Assembly (NCBI GenBank): GCA_029260735.1
Contig: JAJDCR010000063.1
Span: 1 to 64,000 of the forward strand
Length of the DNA stretch: 64,000 bases
Direction: 5' to 3'
DNA from: Planctomycetota bacterium
GTDB lineage: Bacteria > Planctomycetota > Uabimicrobiia > Uabimicrobiales > Uabimicrobiaceae
Made by a program: the position numbers and the translations under genes. Position 1 is the first letter of the stretch, and each line of letters opens with the position of its first letter. This document shows positions 24,074 through 31,960 of the stretch, piece after piece. The notes under the pieces are model-generated. The model ran no database searches, had not been told where the DNA came from, and saw only the letters and a list, made by a program, of their open reading frames with translations.

Positions 24074-25690
24074 TTAAGCATCTAAAACAAGCTTGCCTTT
24101 AGGTATAGAAACACAGGTTAAACAAGTTCCCTCTTCTGGTTTAGGATCAGAACCATCAATTCCTTCCACATCACCAGATTTTAGAGCAGTTAAACAAGTT
24201 CCACAGTTTCCTGCACGACAACCAAAATCGATAGTTACACCATTCTCTTCCGCAAGTTCCAGCAAACTACCACTATCAGGAGTCCAGTTCACTGTTTTGT
24301 CTGATTTACCGAAAGTGACTTCGAAAGATTTTACGGCTTCGCCAGGTGCAGCTGGTTTAGCCTCTGGCTTCTTTTTAGTAGAAACCGTTGCGGGACCAAA
24401 TGCTTCAAAATAGATATCTGAAGTAGGAACTCCCCAGTCTTTTAAACCATTGACAACCGAATTCATCATAGGACCAGGCCCACACATGTAGTAGTCATAG
24501 TTGTTAGAGGGAAGAAGACGTGTAAATAAATCTACACTAACACGTTCTTGGTGTTGGTAGTCGCGACCTTTAACATCATCAGGTCCAGGTCTACTATAGC
24601 AGACGTGTAAACGGATGTTGTCATTTTCAAGAGCAAGAGTATCCAGGTATTTTTTGAATATATGCTCTGCTCCGTCACGAACCCCGTAGAAAAACCAAAT
24701 TTCTAGTTTTGAATTTCTTTGAAGCAAGGTATTAACCATACTTAAGCAGGGAGTAAGACCGATTCCACCACCAATAAGAACAACAGGTTTTTGTTTGTTC
24801 ATATCTAGGTAGAATTTGCCTCCAGGAGCTTTTACATCAATAATATCTCCTTCTTCAACAAAGTCATGCCAATAACCAGAAACTAAGCCGGGAGTTCCAT
24901 CTTTACGGAAATCGCGTTTGATAGAAACACGGTAATACTCTGGACTTGGAGCATCAGAAAGAGAGTAACAGCGGATTACTGGTTTAGCTTGGTCAGGGAT
25001 TTTGAATTGGAAAGTCAGATATTGACCTGGTTCAAAAGAAGGTAGGGGTTTTCCATCATGTGGAGCAAGATAGAAAGAACAAATGTCGCCACCTTGAGGT
25101 TTAAGGACTTGACTGGAAGGAATGTGGACTTTAAAGGCTAATTCCCCAAAATGAACTGTGTCCCCGTGGTTAAGTTGTATTCTAATTTGGGGCTGCAAAG
25201 GTTCTCCGTTTACCCGAGTTCCATTGGTACTCAGTAAGTCTTCCAGAAAAAGTTCTTTTTTCTTGTGGATAATTTTTGCATGAGCTCCACTAACTGTCCC
25301 ATGAACAACCATAATGTTAGCCGTTTTTAAACGACCGACACTTGTTTCATCTTCGGTTATTTCATATTCTTTACCTGTGTCGTCGGAAACTAGGTAAGGG
25401 GTAGTTTTTCTCTTTTTCCCTTCGTGGAATTTGCGTTTAACGACAAATTTCCGAAAACCATTCCAGGTTAAAGTTGCATTTTCTTGTTTAAATTGTAAAA
25501 GTTTAGCTTCGTCTAATTTTGCTTGTAAAATTTCCTCAGAAATTTTTAACTGCTTTTTTTCATGAGTTAGACGACGCCAAGAAGAAAGGACAAATAGTCC
25601 CATTTGAAAAGCCGCTAGACCAACAATTACCAAGCTGGCTATTTGAACAGCATTCTCTATCAGGTTTAATGCAAAGATTGTATTCATCAC
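24074..25690 (-). CDS. Membrane-anchored FHA + FAD/NAD(P)H reductase + [2Fe-2S] ferredoxin fusion
   Basis: A 538-residue protein. A membrane helix (about 14-35) is followed by a basic linker, an FHA domain (about 113-187; VGRLKTANIMV, SGAHA, STNGTRVNG), a ferredoxin-NADP reductase-type module (about 197-425; RCYSLSDAP for flavin, GGGIGLTPCLSM for NAD(P)H, YYMCGPGPM), and a plant-type [2Fe-2S] domain (about 453-537; CRAGNCGTC and a fourth Cys in CLTC). The enzyme part resembles NqrF and hybrid-cluster-protein reductases: NAD(P)H to FAD to [2Fe-2S]. The FHA insertion between anchor and reductase is unusual. First gene of the redox cluster, diverging from the kinase-flavodoxin gene. Confidence 0.87.
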   Translation of the reverse strand: MMNTIFALNLIENAVQIASLVIVGLAAFQMGLFVLSSWRRLTHEKKQLKISEEILQAKLDEAKLLQFKQENATLTWNGFRKFVVKRKFHEGKKRKTTPYLVSDDTGKEYEITEDETSVGRLKTANIMVVHGTVSGAHAKIIHKKKELFLEDLLSTNGTRVNGEPLQPQIRIQLNHGDTVHFGELAFKVHIPSSQVLKPQGGDICSFYLAPHDGKPLPSFEPGQYLTFQFKIPDQAKPVIRCYSLSDAPSPEYYRVSIKRDFRKDGTPGLVSGYWHDFVEEGDIIDVKAPGGKFYLDMNKQKPVVLIGGGIGLTPCLSMVNTLLQRNSKLEIWFFYGVRDGAEHIFKKYLDTLALENDNIRLHVCYSRPGPDDVKGRDYQHQERVSVDLFTRLLPSNNYDYYMCGPGPMMNSVVNGLKDWGVPTSDIYFEAFGPATVSTKKKPEAKPAAPGEAVKSFEVTFGKSDKTVNWTPDSGSLLELAEENGVTIDFGCRAGNCGTCLTALKSGDVEGIDGSDPKPEEGTCLTCVSIPKGKLVLDA

Positions 25691-26280
25691 TGCTTCCTAA
25701 CCTAAAACTAATTAAGATTTAACACCTCAGCACACCTTAAAAAATAGTTTGGTCAAACCAACATTTTTCACTTATCTTTTTCTAAATCTTTATTCCAGGT
25801 TACAAAAAAGTATTCCACTTATTGTAAAACCAAGATTGCAAAACCAAGAAAGACAATTTATGTGATTCACAAAAAATTGTTATGTAGGATTTTTAAAAAA
25901 TTAAAGTGGTTTTGTAAGCACGATTCCACTATTTCTAAGATTTTAATAGTTATATTTTTACTTGTTAATCGGCTTGCTGTCAAGAATTAAATTCTATCTC
26001 TTGTGAATTAAGTTTTGTCAAAAAAGAGAAGAAAATTCTATCTACCATTATTTATTTTTTGACAGTATTTTTCATGTGTGCTAAAATCACGGCAATTCTT
26101 AAGCGTTTAGAGTAAGGTTTCCATCACAAGAATTTTCGGCGAATTAGATTTGCTTAATGCACCTAAAAAAATATTATTTTTTTATTATTTCGTAATTGAG
26201 AATGGTGCACCTCAAAATCTAAGCAGGTAGAGTTTTTGTTAAGTTTTTATAAAATCATGATTTTAGAAGGTAAGGGGCCT
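25691..26280. other. Divergent promoter region between redox cluster and kinase gene
   Basis: About 590 AT-rich bases with no coding frame. It contains the plus-strand promoter at 26059-26087 and presumably an unidentified minus-strand promoter for the redox cluster. No RNA gene or riboswitch was recognised. Confidence 0.6.
26059..26087 (+). promoter_or_regulatory. Strong sigma70-type promoter for the kinase gene
   Basis: TTGACA at 26059-26064 and TAAAAT at 26082-26087 with exactly 17 bases between them, giving a 5' leader of about 185 bases before the chosen ATG at 26281. Confidence 0.65.
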
Positions 26281-28038
26281 ATGGCCAACACTGAGGATCT
26301 TTTTTTTGGGCAAGTAGCTATCGAAAAAAAGTTTATTAACCTTGAGCAACTCGATGAATGTTTGCGTCTTCAAAAAAGAATGCATCCCCCCCGACGAGTT
26401 GGAGAAATCTTAGTTGATAAGAGTTATCTTTCTGCTGATCAGCTGGATGATATACTTGCTGTGCAAAAAAAACAACCTGGAAAAGAAGAGCTCTTGGATA
26501 TAGATGATGAAACGCTGGAGAGAAATCTTTTAGTCAAAGGTATCACTTCTAAAAAATATATCCGAGAAGGTAAACGAATTCAAGGTATCATGCAGCAAAA
26601 AGGAAAGAATTTAAGCTTGGCTGAAGTGATGTTGGCGAAAAATTTCATCACTATTACCCAGCTTCGTCGATTGAAAAGTAGTACTAACAAAAATGAAGAC
26701 GAAGAAGGCGATTACCCTGAAGTTGAAGGTTACGAAATTATTAAGAAAATTCGTAAAGGGGGAATGGGTACCGTCTATAAATCTCGTCAAATAAGTATGG
26801 ATCGAATCATTGCTCTTAAAATTTTAGCTCCAGAGTTAGCTGACGACAAAACTTATATAGAGCGATTTTTCACAGAAGCAAAAGCGGTGGCTAAGCTTAA
26901 TCATAAAAATATCATGTCTGGTATTGATGTGGGGCAAAGCAATAGTTACTATTACTTTGTAATGGAGTACATCAACGGGGAAACTATTTTAGAAATTATG
27001 CGCCGAGAAAAAATTCTCGCCGTTCCTTTTGCTTTAAAAGTAACTCAGCAAATTGGAATGGCTTTGGTTCATGCAGCTAAACATAGTATTATTCACCGAG
27101 ATATTAAGCCTGGCAATATAATGGTAAATCACCAAGGTGTTATTAAACTTTGTGACCTGGGGTTTGCCAAAACTTCTACCATTGATTTGTTAACAAAAGA
27201 AGGAACTACACTAGGGACTCCTTACTATATGTCTCCAGAGCAGTGTCGTGGACTTCAAGATATCGATATAAGGAGTGATATTTACTCCTTAGGAGCGACT
27301 CTTTACCATATGCTTATTGGAAAAGTACCTTTTACTGGAAGAACCGCTTCTGAAATATTAAAAAAGCATTTAATTGAAGAACTTGTTATTCCTCAAAAAA
27401 GGAGAGCTGAGTTAGGAGAGCACATTTGTCATGTGATTGAAAAGATGATGGCTAAAGATCGCAATAACAGGTATCGAGATCCTCAAGAACTTCTTGAAGA
27501 ACTAGAGCCTCTTTTGGCTCGCTTTGAAGCGCCTAAAATATTAATTATCCATCCTAGTAGTTGCATATCAGCAAATGATTTAGCTCTTTTTATTGCAGAA
27601 GGTGCTTATGTTGAAGGAATTAAGGTTGACTTAGTTAAGGCAGAAGATGTGAACTCTGAGAAGCTCATCAATGCTGGTGCTATTGTAGTTGGCTCTATGG
27701 CCTCTAGCGATTCTCTTCCTACAGACATAAAAGGATCTCTTGATATAATGGCTCGCTTCCAAAACGATATGAAAGGGAAGCTTGGGGCAGCTTTTGTTGC
27801 TGTTGATCCTGATAATCCAAACCAAAATCATGGCTACCAGCAACTTTACAAAATATATCATGCTCTTCTGAGTATGGAGTTAATGGTAAAAGGAAGATTT
27901 GATGATGTTTTTACTGGTCGGCAGGCAGTAGAAGATCCTGAAGGAACTGGAGCGGAAAAGTATCGTGAGTTAGGACATGAAATAGCAACCACTTTGCTTA
28001 AGCTAGTGGCAGGTTCTAAAACTATGAGAAAAACGTAA
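26281..28038 (+). CDS. Ser/Thr protein kinase fused to a flavodoxin-like domain
   Basis: A 585-residue protein from ATG 26281 (AAGGGG upstream; earlier in-frame starts lack a site). Residues 5-140 hold two or three copies of a helical unit (FGQVAIEKKFINLEQLDECL, GEILVDKSYLSADQLDDIL) known from GspE/PilB N-termini and many PVC kinases. A Hanks kinase (about 150-413) has GGMGTVYK, the catalytic Lys in ALKIL, HRDIKPGNIMV, DLG for DFG, and SPEQ. Residues 418-578 look like flavodoxin: KILIIHPSS start, helix with LALFIAEGAYVEG, VVGSM, and IKGSLDIMARF with a WrbA-like order. The FMN phosphate loop (S-x-T-G-x-T) is degenerate, so flavin binding is uncertain. Divergent from two FHA redox genes. Confidence 0.85.
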   Translation: MANTEDLFFGQVAIEKKFINLEQLDECLRLQKRMHPPRRVGEILVDKSYLSADQLDDILAVQKKQPGKEELLDIDDETLERNLLVKGITSKKYIREGKRIQGIMQQKGKNLSLAEVMLAKNFITITQLRRLKSSTNKNEDEEGDYPEVEGYEIIKKIRKGGMGTVYKSRQISMDRIIALKILAPELADDKTYIERFFTEAKAVAKLNHKNIMSGIDVGQSNSYYYFVMEYINGETILEIMRREKILAVPFALKVTQQIGMALVHAAKHSIIHRDIKPGNIMVNHQGVIKLCDLGFAKTSTIDLLTKEGTTLGTPYYMSPEQCRGLQDIDIRSDIYSLGATLYHMLIGKVPFTGRTASEILKKHLIEELVIPQKRRAELGEHICHVIEKMMAKDRNNRYRDPQELLEELEPLLARFEAPKILIIHPSSCISANDLALFIAEGAYVEGIKVDLVKAEDVNSEKLINAGAIVVGSMASSDSLPTDIKGSLDIMARFQNDMKGKLGAAFVAVDPDNPNQNHGYQQLYKIYHALLSMELMVKGRFDDVFTGRQAVEDPEGTGAEKYRELGHEIATTLLKLVAGSKTMRKT

Positions 28039-28045
28039 ACTTCCT

Positions 28046-28933
28046 ATGGGTAAAAATCTCAAGAATTCTCTTGATAAGGGGGAAGATGAGGGGGTTTTCC
28101 CTTTTTTCTGTTTATGTTTTTCTCTGAGTTTTTTACTGGTTTTTTCAGGATGCTCAGGATTTATAGAGACACATTATGAAAAAACTCATTTAGTTCAAAT
28201 TTTAGATGAACTAAAGCAATCTCATTGTTTTGATGAATATATTAAAAAAGAATCTCAGCAACAAGATAACATAATTACAAAAATCTCAAGAAATCCTCTG
28301 TTTCAAAAAAAAGTAGAGGAGCTACTTCGCGATCATCGAAAAAAGCTCATAGAGTTTCCTGCTTCCTCGGTTGAGTACTTTCTCTATGGCCGTTTACTTG
28401 GTCTTCTGGGGAAAGCAGAAGATTCAGTTTACTTTTTTTCCTTATCTATAGAAAAAGATCCAGATTTTCTTTGGGGATACTATGGGTTAGGTTTGTATTA
28501 TCTAAAAAAGAATGCTTCTCACCAAGCCCGCCCTTACCTAGAGAAATGCCTTTTTCAAAATTTCCGCTTTGTTCCTGCTTTGATCGCTATGGCAAAGTTA
28601 GTTTCGGAAAATAATCTTTCTCAATCACTATTTTTGCTGTACAGTGCTCGTCGATTTGAACCTGAAAATCCTTCTGTTTGGCATAGCCTAGGAAATCTTT
28701 TAGCTTCCAAGAATCGACTTCCAGAAGCAGTAGAGTGTTTAGAGCAAGCATGTCTGTTAAAACCTAGTCGGCAAGAGTTTTGGAAAGACTACTCTGCTGT
28801 ACTCATTAAAATGAAAAAGTACCCTAAAGCCATTGATGCTTTAACTAAGTTATTAGAGTTCTTTGCTGAAGGCCCTAAAAAGAAACGTATAGAAAAAACT
28901 ATACTTTATTTAAAAGAGATAATTCAACAATGA
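28046..28933 (+). CDS. TPR-repeat lipoprotein
   Basis: A 295-residue protein whose hydrophobic N-terminal segment ends in a lipobox (LVFSGC), so it is probably a lipid-anchored envelope protein. Residues 110-285 are TPR-like helices, with YGRLLGLLGKAEDSVYFFS, WGYYGLGLYYLKKN, WHSLGNLLASKNRLPEAVE and a last unit near 265. TPR arrays bind other proteins. It begins 8 bases after the kinase stop and overlaps the next gene by ATGA, so it belongs to the kinase transcript. The pre-lipobox region is unusually long and polar (about 16 residues) and the ribosome site is weak, so the start is uncertain. Confidence 0.7.
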   Translation: MGKNLKNSLDKGEDEGVFPFFCLCFSLSFLLVFSGCSGFIETHYEKTHLVQILDELKQSHCFDEYIKKESQQQDNIITKISRNPLFQKKVEELLRDHRKKLIEFPASSVEYFLYGRLLGLLGKAEDSVYFFSLSIEKDPDFLWGYYGLGLYYLKKNASHQARPYLEKCLFQNFRFVPALIAMAKLVSENNLSQSLFLLYSARRFEPENPSVWHSLGNLLASKNRLPEAVECLEQACLLKPSRQEFWKDYSAVLIKMKKYPKAIDALTKLLEFFAEGPKKKRIEKTILYLKEIIQQ

Positions 28934-29700
28934 GAAAACTAGGTTTTTTTCTTTTTTTTGTGTATACTTTAGGCGAGCTTAACTTTTTTTCTTTGTCTGT
29001 TTATGCTCAGGATTTAAAATCTTTTGATAGAGTTAAAATTTTAGAGGATAAAATCTCTGTTTTAGAGGATTATCTCAAGCTGCGTTTTAGTACTTTTGAG
29101 AAGGCTCTTCAGGAAAAAGAAGACTCTATTGGCGAGTGGCAAAAACAGAGCCGTAATTTAACTGTTCAAATGCAAGAAGCGCATGAAAAAATTTCTTTAC
29201 TAGAAAAAGAAATAGAGGCACTCAAGCAAGATAGAGCAAAAAAAATTACTTCTGAAAAAGCAAAAATAGAACCAGAAACAAACCTGCAAAATATTGAGAC
29301 AAATCAGCCTTCCTTATCACCAGAGGTAGAAAAATGGCTTTCTCTAGGGAAAACAGGTGACTCATTGGAACAAAAACTGCATGCGGTCAAGCAACTAAAT
29401 GAGCAAGATCGGTTGGATTCTACCCAAGCCTTAAGTTTCCTTTTGAAAGAAGAAGACTACTATGTCCGCATGGCCGTTTTGAAGTCTTTAGCTAAAAAAC
29501 AGGCTAAAAAAGCTCTACCTATGGTTTTGGAAATGTTAAATGATAAAGATATTAGTGTTCGCCAACAAGCACACGTTACTTTAAAAAAAATTACGGGACT
29601 ATCCGTTTTGTATAATCCACAGTCTAATAAAGACAAAAGAGCACAAGGGTTTGCAAACTGGAAAAATGAAATTCAGAAAAAATATAAAGAGGAACGATGA
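28930..29700 (+). CDS. Exported coiled-coil/HEAT-repeat protein
   Basis: A 256-residue protein with a signal peptide ([23 protein letters not shown]), a coiled coil of about 80 residues (about 32-115, heptads with [12 protein letters not shown] and [10 protein letters not shown]) and a C-terminal domain of two or three HEAT-like units (about 150-230; [36 protein letters not shown]). It probably acts as an envelope adaptor. ATGA overlaps on both sides place it in the operon kinase-TPR-HEAT-glyA. No catalytic motif is present. Confidence 0.65.
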   Translation: MRKLGFFLFFVYTLGELNFFSLSVYAQDLKSFDRVKILEDKISVLEDYLKLRFSTFEKALQEKEDSIGEWQKQSRNLTVQMQEAHEKISLLEKEIEALKQDRAKKITSEKAKIEPETNLQNIETNQPSLSPEVEKWLSLGKTGDSLEQKLHAVKQLNEQDRLDSTQALSFLLKEEDYYVRMAVLKSLAKKQAKKALPMVLEMLNDKDISVRQQAHVTLKKITGLSVLYNPQSNKDKRAQGFANWKNEIQKKYKEER

Positions 29701-30929
29701 GCAATTTACTTTCTACTGACCCTGAAATAGCTAAAATTATCGAGAAAGAACTGAAGAGAGAAACTTCTACTTTGGAATTGATTGCGTCAGAAAATTTTAC
29801 TAGCGAAGCAGTGATGGAGGCACAGGGCTCCATTCTAACCAACAAATATGCGGAAGGTTATCCTGATAAGCGATATTATGGCGGTTGTGTATATGTTGAT
29901 GAAGTAGAGAAGTTAGCTATATCAAGAGCTCGGGAGCTTTTTCAATCAGAACATGTGAATGTTCAGCCTCACTCAGGTTCTCAGGCAAATATGGCAGTGT
30001 ACCAATCCTTACTTAAGCCTGGCGATACAGTTATGGGAATGAATCTTTCTCATGGTGGTCATCTTACTCATGGGAGTCCTGTTAATTTTTCTGGCTCTCT
30101 GTACAATTTTGTTTCATATGGCGTTAACAAAGAAGAGCGCATTGATTACGATGAAGTAGAGATACTTTCTTCTAAGCATAAGCCTAAGCTAATTGTGGTT
30201 GGAGCTAGCGCTTATCCGCGCTCTATTGACTACAAGGCTTTTCGCACTATTGCAGACAAGGTAGGAGCAAAACTCTTTGCTGATATAGCTCACACAGCAG
30301 GGTTAGTTGCTGCGAAGGTGGTTGCATCCCCTGTTCCCTATGCAGACTTTGTTACAACTACAACTCATAAAACTCTCCGAGGCCCTCGCGGAGGAATGAT
30401 CATGTGCCGCCAAGAGTACGCCAAAAAAATTGATAAAGCCATTTTTCCTGGTATTCAAGGTGGGCCTTTAATGCATATCATTGCGGCAAAAGCAGTGGCT
30501 TTTAAAGAAGCATTATCGCCAGGTTTTGTTGTCTATCAAAAACAAGTAATGGCAAATGCCCAAGTTCTTGGGGTTGAACTAGAGAAGCAAGGCTTTCGTT
30601 TGGTTAGTGGAGGAACAGATACCCATTTGCTCTTGGTTGATTTGAGTCCCCAAAAAATAACAGGAAAAGATGCGGAAGAAGCTCTAGATAAAGCAGGTAT
30701 TACGGTAAATAAAAATACAATACCTTTTGAAAAACTATCTCCTTTCGTTACGAGTGGTATTCGATTAGGAACTCCTGCTTTGACAACAAGAGGGATGAAA
30801 GAAGAAGAAATGCAAGAGGTTGCTTCCCTCATAGGGAAGACGCTTCACCATATCGCCGATGCTTCTGTTCATAAAGAAGTTCGAGATCGTGTAAATAAAC
30901 TTTGTCAAAATTTTTCTTTGAGGACATAG
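29697..30929 (+). CDS. glyA: Serine hydroxymethyltransferase
   Basis: A complete 410-residue PLP enzyme that interconverts serine and glycine with tetrahydrofolate as one-carbon acceptor, in the cytosol. Recognisable parts are [18 protein letters not shown] near the N-terminus, [25 protein letters not shown] and the PLP-Lys motif [14 protein letters not shown] (Lys near 225). Length is typical. It is translationally coupled to the upstream HEAT-repeat gene by ATGA, an unusual setting for a core metabolic gene. Confidence 0.97.
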   Translation: MSNLLSTDPEIAKIIEKELKRETSTLELIASENFTSEAVMEAQGSILTNKYAEGYPDKRYYGGCVYVDEVEKLAISRARELFQSEHVNVQPHSGSQANMAVYQSLLKPGDTVMGMNLSHGGHLTHGSPVNFSGSLYNFVSYGVNKEERIDYDEVEILSSKHKPKLIVVGASAYPRSIDYKAFRTIADKVGAKLFADIAHTAGLVAAKVVASPVPYADFVTTTTHKTLRGPRGGMIMCRQEYAKKIDKAIFPGIQGGPLMHIIAAKAVAFKEALSPGFVVYQKQVMANAQVLGVELEKQGFRLVSGGTDTHLLLVDLSPQKITGKDAEEALDKAGITVNKNTIPFEKLSPFVTSGIRLGTPALTTRGMKEEEMQEVASLIGKTLHHIADASVHKEVRDRVNKLCQNFSLRT

Positions 30930-30988
30930 TAGATTTTAAATGAAAACTTTTCATGAAGATACCTTCCATTCTTTATCCGAGAGAAAAA

Positions 30989-31435
30989 ATGTCAAATGAA
31001 GTAACCCTTTCTTTAGAACTTGTTCAAGATTTAGATATTCGAATAGGGAGATTGGTAGGCTTGATTAAAAATCCTTCCTACACTACTATTGTTGAAGAGT
31101 ATGAACTAGATACTGTTCAATGTTTACTTTGGTGGGATATAGCTCAAATGTTGTCATATGTTTTGGCTGCAGATAACTATGAAGAAGCGCGATACTCCTA
31201 TTCTTTACTGGGCGAACAAGCCAAACTTGTTATGGCTGAAGTAGAAGATAAGTTTTATCATCTTAAGCAACTTTTATTGCAATATGAGATTCTCGATAAC
31301 AACGAAGAGGTGGGGAAAATATTAGCGGAGTCTTTGGAAGATATCCGTGTCATCTATGATGATATTGAAGGTGAGTTAGATGAAATTTTATCAAGCCAAG
31401 AAGATATTGACCGCTTAGTTGATGATGCTGAGTGA
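30989..31435 (+). CDS. Acidic helical protein of unknown function
   Basis: A 148-residue, strongly acidic protein predicted almost wholly helical, starting MSNEVTLSLELVQDL at an ATG preceded by GAGAG; an earlier in-frame ATG at 30953 is less likely. It has Asp/Glu-rich helices and several Tyr and Leu but no cysteine cluster or known motif. It follows glyA by 60 bases on the same strand and may be its last operon partner. Function not recognised. Confidence 0.5.
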   Translation: MSNEVTLSLELVQDLDIRIGRLVGLIKNPSYTTIVEEYELDTVQCLLWWDIAQMLSYVLAADNYEEARYSYSLLGEQAKLVMAEVEDKFYHLKQLLLQYEILDNNEEVGKILAESLEDIRVIYDDIEGELDEILSSQEDIDRLVDDAE

Positions 31436-31960
31436 ATATCTCTGTTGTAATGGAATTACAAAAAAATTACAAAAGAATTACAAATTTTCTAAAAAATATG
31501 CCAAAGTATACTTGCAATTCAGAAAAGAATGTATTAATATTTCCTATTTGATAGTAAATACAGCCATTTATTATTTTGCTGTTGATTGGGAAATTATTAA
31601 ATTTCTATGTAGTTTACCTAACATCAATACAGCCAAGCCGCAAAGTGGTCCTCTTCCAAATTCATGTGCCTCTAAGTGCTTCCAAAAAGAATAGTTGTTT
31701 CTTCTCTTGAATTCAGAAGAAAACTATATTTCTTAGATTCATTCATCAAAATAAGACGGATCAAATAACAATATATTTTCATTGGAAGAAAGCGGTTTGG
31801 ACAGTATTTTTGTTCAAAATAGCATTTATTTTAAGCGCCCAAAAAAACTGTTTTTTTGGGATTTTTTCAAAAACACTTTTTAAAAAACTACAAATGCTAG
31901 AGTTAAATCTCTGGAAACATTCTAACAAGAGTGTTTGTGTTGTGTAGGAGTTTCGCAAAT
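31436..31960. other. Leader region of rpsA, no gene
   Basis: About 520 AT-rich bases. The word AATTACAAA recurs several times at 31454-31485. A hairpin with T-run lies at 31838-31867. A 91-codon frame at 31419-31694 has no ribosome site or family and was not accepted. A long leader before rpsA would suit autoregulation by S1. Confidence 0.5.
31838..31867 (+). terminator. Hairpin with T-run upstream of rpsA
   Basis: CCCAAAAAAA and TTTTTTTGGG form a 10-bp stem with a 3-base loop, followed by A and six T. It lies about 95 bases before the rpsA start and could end an upstream transcript or attenuate rpsA. Confidence 0.6.

Noticed and set aside
31419..31694. 91-codon frame after the acidic protein gene
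   Set aside because: Starts inside the preceding gene, has no ribosome site and an AT-rich, unlikely composition.
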